Part shown: in pieces, positions 22,001 to 37,000 of the stretch
Layout: every line of letters starts with the position of its first letter
Numbering within the stretch: the stretch's first letter is position 1
Assembly (NCBI GenBank): GCA_051453625.1
Contig: JBOZIK010000001.1
Coordinates: 281,371,434 to 281,435,433 of the forward strand
DNA from: Welwitschia mirabilis
Lineage: Eukaryota; Gnetophyta; Gnetopsida; Welwitschiales
Length of the DNA stretch: 64,000 nt
Direction of reading: 5' to 3'
Notes under the pieces: model-generated
Seen by the model: the letters and a program-made list of their open reading frames with translations, nothing else
Database searches by the model: none
What the model was told of the DNA's origin: nothing
Program-made: the position numbers and the translations under genes

Positions 22001-25000
22001 TAGGTAAGAACCTTGGTACTGTAAAGTCCACTACCATGCTAGTGATTAGCATATGACCATAACACTTTACCATGTGTTGTAGTTGCAGGACTTTAAATGT
22101 ATCATGCACTATATATGTCATTTATAGATTATACAGTACTTCTTATAAGATTGTTTATGATATAATGTCATCAGTACCTGCGTTTCTTGGAGATTTTGTT
22201 TTGGCTTAACATTATTGTTATCAGCTTATGTTTTATTAGTTATATGATACATGTAAGTTAATTTATATGCTATGGAATTGCAACATTGGATATCAAACAA
22301 TCTTTCTCAGAAGATTCTATTTATGATTAAAATATAACATCATGAACAGATGTATTGTTTTAACATAGTTCTAACATTATTGTTCGACATACGTTTCTTA
22401 GCTATATGATACCTAGGATTCAGTTCAATATTTGTGATAGGATTTGGTGTTGTAAGCGAAGCCATATCTCTTGATGTTATTTATTCCTTTGTAGTGTGAC
22501 TTTATATATTTTTATATAGTCCCCTTTCTTGTTGNNNNNNNNNNNNNNNNNNNNNNNNNNNNNNNNNNNNNNNNNNNNNNNNNNNNNNNNNNNNNNNNNN
22601 NNNNNNNNNNNNNNNNNNNNNNNNNNNNNNNNNNNNNNNNNNNNNNNNNNNNNNNNNNNNNNNNNNNNNNNNNNNNNNNNNNNNNNNNNNNNNNNNNNNN
22701 NNNNNNNNNNNNNNNNNNNNNNNNNNNNNNNNNNNNNNNNNNNNNNNNNNNNNNNNNNNNNNNNNNNNNNNNNNNNNNNNNNNNNNNNNNNNNNNNNNNN
22801 NNNNNNNNNNNNNNNNNNNNNNNNNNNNNNNNNNNNNNNNNNNNNNNNNNNNNNNNNNNNNNNNNNNNNNNNNNNNNNNNNNNNNNNNNNNNNNNNNNNN
22901 NNNNNNNNNNNNNNNNNNNNNNNNNNNNNNNNNNNNNNNNNNNNNNNNNNNNNNNNNNNNNNNNNNNNNNNNNNNNNNNNNNNNNNNNNNNNNNNNNNNN
23001 NNNNNNNNNNNNNNNNNNNNNNNNNNNNNNNNNNNNNNNNNNNNNNNNNNNNNNNNNNNNNNNNNNNNNNNNNNNNNNNNNNNNNNNNNNNNNNNNNNNN
23101 NNNNNNNNNNNNNNNNNNNNNNNNNNNNNNNNNNNNNNNNNNNNNNNNNNNNNNNNNNNNNNNNNNNNNNNNNNNNNNNNNNNNNNNNNNNNNNNNNNNN
23201 NNNNNNNNNNNNNNNNNNNNNNNNNNNNNNNNNNNNNNNNNNNNNNNNNNNNNNNNNNNNNNNNNNNNNNNNNNNNNNNNNNNNNNNNNNNNNNNNNNNN
23301 NNNNNNNNNNNNNNNNNNNNNNNNNNNNNNNNNNNNNNNNNNNNNNNNNNNNNNNNNNNNNNNNNNNNNNNNNNNNNNNNNNNNNNNNNNNNNNNNNNNN
23401 NNNNNNNNNNNNNNNNAGGGTTTCTACCCTAAAAGAAAATCTATATAAGGAGAGTAGAGGCATGGAATGCCATAAGGTGTGTGGGAGTCAAGATTTATCA
23501 GAGTGGCTATTGAGGACGGCTTGTGTCCTTGCCCTTTCCTTCATTCTAACAGAGAGCTCTGCATTGCTTTTGTGGTTTTTCCCTACATTGGGGTTTTCCA
23601 CGTAAATATGGTGTGTTGATCTCTGCATTTTGCTTTTGCTCTGCTGCATTTTTCTAAGATTTGGCACTCTCTAAAGTTCAGATTAGCTAAACTTTGGATA
23701 AATTCAGCATATAAAAATAGGAAAATGATCTTCCCCAGGGGTAAACAAAAACAATTGTAGATTATTCTAGACTTGAAGAAACATATAAGAAAAATTCTAA
23801 AATAGTCATAATGTAACTAAATTAAAGCCTGTTACTTGGTGGCAAGATTTATGTGGTATCTTTACTCTATTTATCTACCTCGCTCACAAAACATGTTCAG
23901 CCATCCAACTAATATAGGGGCATCCTCTCAATGGACAATAGATTTCCCTTGCAAGATGTGTCTAGAATGGTAGCGGAGATATTTAACAAGATTTTGATGT
24001 AGTATCATTAATTTGCAGCTGATTTGGAGTTTAGGTGATATTTCATATTTCTTAGCACTTACTAAGGTCTTTGGCATTCATTACCGTTCATTAGTGGAGG
24101 TAATCTTTAGTAGTTATTAATCTCCAATGTAATAGGTAACCCTTTAGAGTATACAAAAGCATGAAGAGCCTTGCTTTGGGGGAAAAGCAGTAAAATGCTT
24201 GAAATGGTAGTGGGGTGGCATCTTGAGAGGAAATTATTGTAAGGGTTTTATTGATGTTGAAATCACGAATTGGCATGTTGTTGCATTGCTTGTGATTGCA
24301 ATTCTTTGCTAGTATAGGAAGACTCTAATTCTCACATTGAAATTGTGTTTTTCTTTTGTTTGCTTTGGTTTCCTTTTTGCATAGTTTTTCTTCTTTGTGT
24401 TATCTTGCAAGTGAAAGCATATTCATATGTCATTGTTGTTAATCATTACACCAATGGTATTAGTGGTAAGGTTTTTTCGATGTGGAGAATAGCTATGATG
24501 CTGAAAGGAGTGATAAATCATAGGCTTAAGGAAAGAGAGGCATTTGAGTGGCCCACAACAACCAACATGTTTGATTATGCCTTTGACTTTGAGTTTGTTG
24601 TCGGTGCCTGTCGATTGGAGGTAGTACTATGTACATACTGAACAACGATGGTATAGCGATGAACATTAGAATAATACTAGGAAATATGGTCCAAATAATC
24701 TCACAACTAGAAAAAGCCATGCGCACAGTGGCCGGCACAACCCGTACATATGCCCTCCTCGCATGCCACTAGTACAAGGGCAGAGGTGGAACACAACTAG
24801 AACACAGGAAGGAGGTCCGTTTTGATAGAGAAACTCATCGAACGGAGCCTGAAAGTGGCAGTTTGAGTAGTTCATAAACCCATGCGAGGCGCCCTGCCAG
24901 CGTCTTGTAGTGGGGGAAGCGGAAGCAGTTTTCCAGTAATATTGTTGGTTCAGTCTGTGAGTGGGTATAAGAAACGGTTTGGTCTATGATAGGGGTCCTT

Positions 25001-28000
25001 AGAATGGATGTTGTTTGCCATCGCTTCGTCTCTTTGTCTACATATATATGTGTGGTGTGGCGGATCCATTAGATGATTTGACAAAGGAAAATGAGGAAGA
25101 GGAGAGTCTTAAGAAGAGGGTTTCATGAGCAAGGCAAGAGAAAAGCTTGAGTATTTTAGTGAATAACAATGAAGATCTAGATAGGGATCTATTTTTCAAG
25201 CGCATGCAAACATCTTTGAGACAACCAACAAACATTGGTGAAGAAACATTTTCAGATCAAGTAAATTTAAAAAGGTTAGAAACTTGGCATTGTCTCTTGC
25301 AGTTTCGAAGGCATGGTATCTATGTGGTGGTAAATGAAATGTTTGACAAAGTAGCACTAGGGTTTCATCACATAACCTCTTGGGGCATAATGGATGAACA
25401 GTTGATTGAGATGTTTATACCACCTTTGTTAAAGGTACAAGCAATTTAGAAGCTATAGGCTTTGAAACAAGAAATCTCATGATAAGATAACATGAATGAA
25501 TTTTTACAATATCATCCTAGAGCAGTTATTTCCAAGACAAAAAGGAAGATATTGCAAATTTCTTTGATGTTTGCAATGGGCATTTCAAAATGAAATTGTG
25601 ATGTTAAGTTCTCAAACTCTTGATGGCACATATTATATAGTGTTACAAGTACAAGAGAAATGACATAGTTATTTGGAGAATAATAGAGGTGGTCTTGTTG
25701 GCACCTACAAAATGTTCCAATGGTGACTACTGAAGGATTACAAGACTCAGCATGATAATTCAAAGATGACATAATCTAATATCAATCATGATTGGAATTA
25801 AACTCGGTTCAAAATCATTCTGTGCTAATAAAAGAGATCTTGTGATTCTTGATTGACCTACCTCTATTTGGGTTGATCGACCTATGCCTAGGTCGATTGA
25901 CCTTATGTGTTGGTAGATCAACTTGCTTTTAGAATTTGTATTGATGTTCTTAGTTGATAGACAGAGTTGCCAAATGGCTCGACTAACTTGCTTGCAGTTC
26001 TAATACATTGTATATCTAATGGATTGACTTCTCACTTGGCCGGACTGACTTTTATGTAGTTTTATCAGTTATTGCAAGATGATAGCTATCAATCACCCTG
26101 ACAGTGATTGGCAGACAAAAGCTTGACTAAAGTGGCAACCAAAAATCCTCTCCTGATGTTTATTTATCTTCTTTGACAACCAAAAATCTTCCATCAACCA
26201 CAAAGACTTAGATTTCTCTAATAGTGTCTTTGGGTCTCTTTAGATAAGCCATTTAATCTATCTTTTCATGGGATAATGGTTATCTATGTTCAAACCTTTA
26301 TTTTGAAATTCTTGTGAAGCGTTTATTGTGCTTGTCTATTGTATTTGCTACTCTCTTGAGCTTCCCCATTGTGTCATTGTCAATCTATATTGAGCTGTGA
26401 TTTAAATGTTGGCAATTAATTTATGTTGCCAGCTTGAAAAAGTTGTGTCAAGGAGACAAGTCAACATGTTGGAACAAAATGTTAGAGCAAAATGTGTAGT
26501 TGTTGTTGTACCTTCTTGTGACAATTTAGTCACTTCACACCATTTCCAGCATTTGCCACATAAGCAACACATGCACTTATATCTTCTCCATCAAAAACTT
26601 CACTTCTCATTGCTAAAATTGTTATCCAAACACATATTCACAATGGCTAAAGTATAAGGAAAACATCTATGAACCATAGTTGCCATATGACTAATATTTC
26701 ATGAAGGTCATTAGTTAAGTCTTAACTAATGCTTATCTAACTACACCCTTAATTAATGGTCAAACCAAGATGAACTTTGCATCATTTGAATCAATCAGAT
26801 TCATAGTTCTACACCATCCAAATGAGGTCACTCATGCTAAAGCCAACCCATTCTTTCCATAACTACCTATATAACTGTCTTAATTTTGAAGCCACAAATA
26901 AGGTAAAAACATGATGAAAATAATACCATAGGATGAGGGAATCATATAGTTCATCCATTTCAAATCAGAAGTTCAAAATTCCAAGTAGATTAGTTAATCA
27001 AGTTAGTTAATTCTTAACTAACTAATTACCTAGCATTAAACAATCAAGGTCTTATTTGAAAGGGCATGAAGAGTAGATTAAGAATCTATAATTTGTTTGC
27101 TGTTTTATGGTTAGAAATTACTCCAAATTTAAAAAAGGAACTTCACGAAAAAAGGCCTCCTTAAAACTAAATTAAAAGGTGCCCCTTTAAATCAAGGGAT
27201 GTATCTCTTGAAAAGACACCTTTGAAACATTCAAATATGGCAACAAATCATTCTTTCAAAGGGATTTAAAAAAGTGAGAGAGAGAAGTAGAAGTAAAGGA
27301 GAAGAAGCAGAACCAATATTAAGAGGAGCAAACCCTATTCTAAAAGCCTGTGTGGCTAAGAGCCTTAGTGGCTAACCCAGAGCCTGTGTGGCTAAAAAGA
27401 AGTTGTCTGTGTGGGTGAACCAGAGCATGTGTGGCTAAAAAGATGTTGCCTATGTGGTTGAACCAGAGCCTGTGTCGCTAAGAGCCTTAGTGGCCAAACC
27501 AGAGCCTGTGTGGCTTTGACTCAAAAGAAGTTGCTTTTGTGGCTGAACCAGAGCTATGTGGCTAAGAAGAAGTTGCTTGTGTGGTTGGTTATTATTGTAA
27601 AATCATAATTCTTTCATTAATTAAAAAGTCTATTTGCTATTGAATCTAATTCAATTTTTTGCTAGCACTCATATTAGTTTTCCTTGTAAATTTTCATTTA
27701 CTATGGTAGTTTGGGCTTGTTGCATACTACAATTGTTTTAACTTTAAAAATTAAGGGAAATTACTTATCTACAAAAATTTATAAATAATATAAGCTAAAA
27801 ACAATTAAAAACAAACAATTCAATTTTTCATTTGATGTGCATGGATAATTAGAAAGTCATTATTATGTGGAAGACATTATAACATCAACTATTCATTTAC
27901 TTCATTGCATAACAATGTAGAAAGAAAAGACATCTAATGAAAACACATACAAGTCCAGAACATCACATCAAGTGTTATATACCAAATACCAAGTAATGAA

Positions 28001-31000
28001 ACCATATGAAAAAAAGGCAAAAACACTAATAGCTAGGTTGCTTACTACGTAGCACACTAGCACTACAAAAGTCACAAACAAAAACCAAGTGAAATCAATA
28101 TGCAAAACTCTATCATCTTGTACCACTACCAGACACATCTCTCACTAGTCTTGTGGCCTTGCCTTTTTTGCTACATGTTTGTGCCTCTACATGTGCTTGC
28201 AGAGTCTCTTTTCTAGTAGCAACAACTTGTTATGCATCCTAATTTAGTCATAAAAGCTTCTCCATAGTGAATAAATTGTCATGACAAGGAGTAATCTCTA
28301 CACCTTCATCCATCTTCTTATCCTCCTCTTTAGTGAAATCATCATAATCAGAATCATCATTAACATCGATGCCCTCATAGCCCCCATATCAGAGCTATGA
28401 AGAGTGGCATCATGGACGGGAGGTAGTAGTTTGAGATGGTGGTGCCTTGAGAAGAGGCATAACAGGATGATCTTCTGTTAGAGGAACTCTGACTTCCTCT
28501 CCTGCTTCCTATGCATGTGCATGAGAAGTAGGATCTCCATCAATAGGAGGTGCATGTGCATCTACATGTGAATGATGATCAACCATGGCAAGAACCCAAT
28601 CATAAAGAGGCTCAGAAGAATGAATATTTTCAAAGTCCATAATATTTTCAAAGTCCATATCCTTATGCTCATTGTTACTAATGGTAGTACTAGCCCTAAA
28701 GATATCTTTGTGCATCAAGTTCAGATTGTAATGCACAAATACAAGATCATTTAATCTCTTTGCAGTGAGTTTGTTACATTTTTTGTAGTGAATGTATCCA
28801 AATGCACTCCGATTCCTTTCACATCCTACATGAATGTGAAAAGGACAATAATTAATGACACATAAAATAACTCCAAAAATGTACAAAAACAATTGAAATT
28901 GGATTAAAAGACAATAAAGTTAAATGTGCAAATTGCAAATGTGCAATCAACTTACAAGATGCACTGCATGGTTGGGTCAATATTCTCTTGGGTAGTTGCT
29001 ATAAATCTAACACTTATGTTCAAAACCAAGTGACCAATCATCTAGAATTATAAATAACTAAGTAAGTTCATTGAAAGTTATACAAGAACACTACACCACT
29101 AAAGTGACAATAATATGTAAATTGTAAACAATAAATTTTACTTGGTGTACATTCATTAATTCCTAATTCTGTTGAGGTTATCATGGATGTTGAGCAATGT
29201 CTATTCCTATATTGGTTTAGCTCATTTTTGAGTTTTAATTGACTTATTTGGATCTGTTATTGTCTTATGAAAAATGTTGGTGTTTCTTGTGGCAAGATGA
29301 AGATCATGGAGAAGTGATTTTCCAAAATAAATTTTTTGATTTAGAACATGTGCTATAGCATGCAAACCTGTATGCAAATGTTCATTTCATCTCTTTTGGA
29401 CAAGGGGGAATATGTGTGCTCAATCTGAATTTTGATTGCTTGCAAGCATGTATAAGTCCCAATTTGAGTTTTGGCCTTCTCCATAGCATCATAAATAAAT
29501 CCCATGGAGGGTCTCTCACTATCCACGATACATAATATCTTCACTAAGGGTTTAATGATCTATAAAAACAAAATAAAAAAGATTGCATCAGCTTAGTTGA
29601 CATGTTAATGTAAAAATTCAAAAGTAGAGTTGGAAATTGGGATTACTTACACATGTAATGTTCTTCACACCAGAGGAAATTGCAATTAGTAACACATATA
29701 ATGTTCTCCACGACAAAACAAAATGTGTTTCATCAGACATTCTTTTGGCAACCTCTACTAAAGCGTGTCAGTTAATCCTATTGAAAGAATCTCTCCAATC
29801 TTCAATAGCAAACATGTTCATTAAAGCACTTTTCCTTTTGGATAAAAATTCAACAAATAAAATTAGTAGCTAACCTTGTTGTACAAGGTTTCATTGGCCT
29901 TTGAAAATTGCAAGAAGGAATGACGAACATGTTGATGTAAGTAAATGACTTGGGAGATAATTTTTGCATGTCTCACAACTTTGAAAAAGAGAAGATGAAT
30001 TATTAAACACATTGAGGCCCAAACTATAGTCCACCAGACTGACATTATTAATATTGTACAAAACAAATGCCATAAAAGTAAGATAAATAAAGTCCAAAGA
30101 TGAATGTTACCATGCTAATCTAGTGAATGTTTCCTATGACTTCCAAAAGACAATCAAGGTATTGTGTAGCATAGTGTGTCCAATGAATCCTTGGATAAGA
30201 AGTCATGAGAATCTGATGAGCTGCCCCAAAGGAGCCTACATTGTCTATGATAACTTAATTAAAAATTAACAAACAATAGTAAATTAGTGTAAAATAGATA
30301 TCAATCATTAAATGGACAACATGAGTCAATATAAAATAGAAAACAATCATAAAATTTTATGACTTGAAATAGATAACAAACAACAAACTTTACCTGAACC
30401 ATGTTCTTTGCCCAAATCTTTTCAGTGCACTCTCTAATAACTCTAAATAATAATTCCTTGCTTTTAACATGCTTTGATGCATCTATGCTCTTCAAAAACA
30501 TGACTCCAAAGGTAGAGCCAACCAAAAAATCCAGCACTGCCTCTTGTACATTTCTTAATTATCCAACATTAGACTGCAATCATTTTCTTGGCATGTTTCA
30601 TGGTAGTTTTGTAACATACCATCAATGTTAGATTTAATTACATCAAACAATATTGTTCTTAACCCAACATGGAAGTAGAACAAAAAGAGTAAAGAGGCAA
30701 CGTGTGAAAATACTAAAATTTGGCCACTTACTGTTTGGCTTTCTGCATCAATTTCTTTATTTGTGGTGTGTTGTGAAATGTGTGTTGCACCACTTAACGA
30801 GCAGATGACCATGGCTCCATCTTTGCCACTTTTGCTTGTTTGGGCACTTTCTTGGCTGGATGTAAGATCTGTTTGCTCCCTATCCCTTTTTCAAATGTGA
30901 GGAGGAGGGCCATAAAAGGTCTTTGAGTGACTTGAAGTATCTCTAGTGGATGGAGAAGAGCCCTTTGTAGCTTGAACATTCAAATGAGAATGATCTTGGT

Positions 31001-34000
31001 TTCTTTTGGCAATCATTTCCTTTGCCTTTCGAGAAGCACTTTGTCTTCTATCTTCCTCTGCAAGCATTGACACACACTCTTGCTTGATTTCATTGTTAAT
31101 GTCACCTCGTGGATCATGACAATTGCAAATATCATGTCCCGCGATGTCAACGATATGATATTTAAATCGTGTGGCTCCACCAAAGATGCTCATATCACAA
31201 AACATGCAAATAACTTCTGCTGCCTTCTTTGCAAGATTACATCATTGCCAAGCTTTATCTTTAGGGTAAAGCATCTTCAAAATTCAAGAGAAATGAATTT
31301 TGCTAGAAGCATTAACAACAAAAAATAAAGAAAAGGTAAGTATGTAAATGACAAATTTGGGCTCAATGATAATTAGACTGTATGAATGTAGTAGTAGATA
31401 TCAATAGATAACAAGAAGTACTATGACATATATGTATAGCTAAGGGGACAGTAATCTTACATTACATGTTCCAATCACAAATGAATTGGCTTTCCTAAGA
31501 ATACAAAAGGTTGTCTCATATATCAAACAACTGTCAAAACTTAAAATTTGTTGCAAACTTTGGTTTAGCTACTAAAGATAATAAAATAACATTTTTGTAT
31601 TATATTCAGCTTCCTTGGAATCTTTAAGAATCCTGAAACTGTCTGCATCTAAGAATATATCAAAGATTCATTAGTCATTACGAAAACTATTTTTGAGATT
31701 TAAATTTAACAATATCCTTTGAAAAAGTGTTTCTTGCTAAATATTAGAGCAAATCTTTATTCCTAGGAGTTTTAATTTATGTATGGCAAGTTCTAGAGAT
31801 TTGTTCCAATCAACACAAACATTGGAGGATTTTGATAGATATACAAATTGAGGCCCATGCGATCTACTAATCATGATAATTAAGTGTGATTAGGACACTT
31901 GGAAGAGCATTTTAGAATGTGTTAAATGATTTTTGAGGGAAGAAGTTGACTTTGGGAATTCAACAAAAATTTCACAACATCATTGCGACTTGCAGCAAAA
32001 TGATCTCCTAGTGATGAACGTAATGACAACCTTGTTACAACTTTGCTGCTAGAGTGACATAGGTAGTGACCATAGTAACAGAGTGAATTCAGCATCACTT
32101 GTGATCAGCTGACATTGATTCCCAATGATGACTTTCATGCTGACAGATTGTGATTGTTGCTACCTACAGGTCTCCCACCGATGGTATGTAGCGATGGACC
32201 TCCATATGTATAGGTCGAGATCATCACTACTTATAGGTTGTTTAGCGATGGTACCTAACAATGCCTTTGACTATCAACAATTGATTCGGTACTTATAGAT
32301 CACCTAGCGACACAAGCAGCAATCACAACGATTTGGGGGTAATCAACTTGGCAACCACCTGGCTGATTTGAAAGCTATAAATGCAAGGGGCTTGTCCTTA
32401 CTAGGAAACATTTTGGACCTCTAATTGATGTGATGGAAGTAGTACGTGGATGGAAGGCCATTGGGAGAGACTTAGAACCATGTCCCTTGCCTCATCTTGT
32501 AAGTTGGAGTGAGCCCCTAGTATCCTAGCCACCAATGTAAGTCATGTATTTAGAAATATTTGACTTAATAAAATCTCTTCTTTTTTGATTCTCAAATTGT
32601 TTATTGATATGCTAATTGTGTGTTCTCATGTCTAATGTGTTGATACATGGTTTGGGACTAGTTGGATGACAACCAACTAGAACCATATAACGACTTGCAT
32701 AATAGGTGCATCGTTGTTTATTATGTTTTTGATCTAACCTTTTGTAGCAATGATTCTTGATCTCTTTCTCTCTCGTTGGTGTTGTTCTACTCTCTAACCA
32801 CTGGACTTCACTGGATACAATATTTGGGAGTGTGGAATGATGCAAATCTCATGCTAAAATCAGTTGCACCGTAGCCACATCAGATTTACAAGAGAAATTC
32901 TTGCAATTTGCAAACAAATTCAATACAAAAGGAAGAACAAAAAATAGTTGTTGTCTGTTTATGTCACATTTGTGATACAAAAGGACTGAAGGATAATGGT
33001 CAAATTAAAAATCATTTAAATAAATGGATTAGTGAACTCACTAAAGCCTTGCAAAAGTAGCTATCAGAGAAGTTGAGAAGGTGTGAAACTAAGAATGAAC
33101 TCACTAGACTCTCCTATCTTGTGGCGTGCTTGCATTGTGACAATGTTCGTCCACTGTTTGATGCATTTGTTCATAGGAGGTTTTGTTTCTATCATGACTA
33201 TATAATTTTTTTATTTATCAAAAAGTCATCAACCTTTCCCAAAGAGCTGCAAGAAAATTTAACATTTTTAGTTGGCAACATGTGATCGACATATTGAATT
33301 TGCTAGTTGAAACAATGCCTTGATAGTGACATTTTGATCAAAAGTTTATAGGATGTCATTGCGCCTTTTGTAGGTAACATGTCACCCTTTAAAAAACAAA
33401 GATATTGAACCTACCTATTGTGACCAATACACCAGTATCAAAGAGTGAACATGTGCTTAAGACACATCAACAATATGCTTATTTTTTACTTTTGGTTGAA
33501 CCTAAGCCATTGAAAGGTTCATTGATAGAGCATTGGAGATGGGGTTTCTTGGTTTGCTTAACAAATCAAGATTGAGTGATTTTAAGGGAACTTGCAAATG
33601 TGAATTTTTATTCACCCTAAGAGTGGAGTAGGAAAAATTTGAACCACTATAAAAGTTAAATATATGATTGTCTTGTTTTGAATTTGTTTATGCTTGCATA
33701 TAGTTTTGTTTTGGCACTATATCAGATCCAATAGGTGGTTTCATTATAAGCATTTCCATTATAGATGTTTAGATAGAAAAGGTGGGGAACTCTATCACTC
33801 CCCCTCTCTAGAGTTCTTAACACAGTAATGATTGGCATCGGAGCCTAGTTGCTTACATGAAGAATACGACAACTTTAAGCTTAAGAGTGGAGAAATTTAA
33901 AATGGCTACATCATCTAGCAATGGTAATAGTCTATTAGTGAATAAATCTTCCTTATTTTTAAGATCCAACTACTTCTATTGGAAATCTAGAATGGCTCTA

Positions 34001-37000
34001 TTCACGAATATTTGGATCATGAGGTGTGGTTTATTATTGAAACATGTTATGCACCTCAAGTTGATCCAGATGATTCCAATAAAATCAAGGACAAGTCAAA
34101 ATGGACAAATGATGAAAAGAAGTTGGCTACAACAAGTGCTAGAGCAATGAATGCAATAATTTGCGCTCTTACTCAAGAGTAGTATGGTTGTATTTTAAAG
34201 TGCAAGACAACAAAGAAGATCTAGGATATGTTGAAAGTAGCCCATGAAGGTACAACTCTAGTAAAGAAACCTAAGATTCAAATTCTTGCAAGTAGGTTTG
34301 AGAATATCACAATGGATGAAAATGAAAGCATATTAGACTATACTACTAAGTTGAATGCTGTTGTAAATGGAATGTGGGGATTGGGAGAAGTTATTTCTGA
34401 AAATGAGATAGGAAAATTCTTAGAAGTCTCCCAAAGAGATTTAGGCCAAAGATAACCCCTTGAAGAAAGCAAAGACGTGGACACTATCAACCTAGAAGAA
34501 CTGAAAGGATCTTTAATGGCCTATGAAGCTAACTTTTGTGTTGATGATGAAACTAACAAAAAGACTGTAGCATTAAGGGCCAGCAATGATGAAGAGGATG
34601 AAATCGAAGACATGGAAGATGAAGATCTAGTGCTATTAGCTAGAAGTTCTACAGATTTGTGAAGATGAATTGTAAGGCAAGAAATCAGAGAGATGATAAA
34701 ATATATTATTAGAGTCCAATGAATAAATTGGTAATGGAAGAGATTATGTTGGGATGTGTTGAAAAGTTAATCACATATTCAATGCATGGGAACTTGGGAT
34801 AAGTACTTTGCCTCACATTCAGAATGATCTAGGTTTGTTTTATATGGGGACATAACATTAATTTGCTTGGTATGATCATGTTAGGAAATTGTAAAAAGGA
34901 TCACAAGTGGTTTGGATCCGTAGGGAGTAGGATGTAATGGGATTTATTATGTGGGGACACCTAATCCTTAAAGGGGTGGTTTTGGTTGAATGTAATATTT
35001 AAATTCTAGACGCATGCAAAATTAATAACCTGACATCACTAATACTTTGGTTAACCCTTATGTTGGAGGTTCAAGGGGAGGGAGGTGGCATTCTCCCAAT
35101 AGGTCACACTATCACACCACTTTAGTATGGGTAAAGAGTAGAACTCCTTTTATAAGCAAGGATATGTTTCCTAGCCATTCTTAGGAAGACCCAACCATAC
35201 ATGCAAACATTATAGCAGGACTTGAATTTGCCACCTAACTCAGCTAAGGGAAAAACCTATGACTCGACTCGACTTAAGAGCTAAATTGGCACAAACTGAA
35301 GAGTCAATTTTAAGCATTTTAATGATGTTTTTAAGGAATGCCCATAAACTTTGAACTCCAAGGAATGCTCACTTTTGGAAAACCTATCATGGACAAAATA
35401 AGAGCAAGGAATTTAATTTTAGCTCCTATAAATCATATCTTCCTTCAAAAGTACTCATCTTTCATTGATTAATCATTCTTTTGATGAGAGAGATGAATAT
35501 TACTCACTTTGCATTCTACATTCTTATAATTGGAGTTTGTATTGATATGTCATTTAAAGTTTCATTTATAAGCAAGGATATCTTTCATAATGAATATGAT
35601 AAACATAACCTAACTTCTAGGCACATTTATTCAAAAGAAGACTTAATCAGTAAGTTCCATTTTTTTTCAGAATTTTGCCTCATTCTGTCCATGTTTGGGC
35701 TCCATATACGTTTTCCAAAAGTGAGCATTCTTTGAAAACCTATTTGAACTCCAAACTTTGGAGTTCACAAGCTGTTCTGCACTCCAAAAACCCTCTCTTA
35801 AATCCCATAAAAAAGACTTTCTTGTACTCTAAATACTTTTTGCCTCCTTGACTGATTTATACTTGAGAAGGCTCAATGAAATTTGTGTAGAGTCATAGAC
35901 TCACAAGTTCCACTCAGAGTTGGTAAGTTTCTTCGAATTTGACTTGGAAATCTTTAGAGACCCATCACTCAACGAGTACTTGCAGACTCGCCACGAGTCT
36001 AGTTGCAATGCATGCAAATACTTGTATTGTTACCGCTCAACAACATTCTTGACCTAAGGTGTTATTGCTCTACATCAGTATCACCCTCAGACATTATGTT
36101 GTTCTTATTTGACCATGGCTTTCACCTAGGTATTGCCATGTTCATGCCCACATAGCACTTTACCATTTCATGTATTGCCTCCATCCTACTTGCAAGTTAC
36201 TGTGAGATGGAAAATCAAGCTTATAAGTATGGGGTCATCCATACATTGCTCTAGGACATCTCATTATTTATACTAGAGCAAATTCCTTCTCCAAAGTAAT
36301 AAGGAAGAATGATTATATATTTTATTATATTTCAAAAGTACAATGTCACTTATGGGGTACAACATTCATGGTTGATTTTCTTCTTTTCTTTTTTTACCCT
36401 TTCTTTTTTGCATGTAAAAGACACATGAGAAAAGGAACTAGGGAGGACAAGGATGTCATGCCTATGGAAATTCATGGTCCTTCTTGCACACCTAATCCTA
36501 TAGTTTGTTAACCCTGTAAGTGTCCAGATGCATACCACTATCTTCATCCTTAAAGCTTATCACTTTGCTCCCCTACTTTCCTTATTTGCAAGTGGAATTA
36601 GCTAGGAGAGGCCCTATCTGCTCTTATGGGATTATCAACCAACCACATAATACCTATTTTCAATGGTATGTTGGTTTAGTACAACCCCTAGTATGCTCAC
36701 TTCACGGTTTCCTTGAATCTAGTCTATTCGATTAGTAATTCTTGCAAATAACTGTTGTAAAGTAGATCCTTAATGCGTCTCTCATGAAGGATCCCTTAAA
36801 ATGCATCTCCAAGGTTTGTGACTTTGTTAGTTGTTGGAATGAAGAAGTGTCATACTTTTGTGGCTTGAGGAGGTTCTCATTGAAGACTGAGCATTGTATC
36901 ACATACCAATAATATGGTGGTTTGATTTAACTCATGGTAAGCTAACTCCATAGTTTCCACCTTCTTCTGCTTCATACCCTTTGTTGCTTTCCATTCCATC

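Noticed and set aside
27346-27592. CRISPR-like array
   Set aside because: Units are adjacent and degenerate with no unique spacers, and this is plant nuclear DNA; it is a minisatellite.
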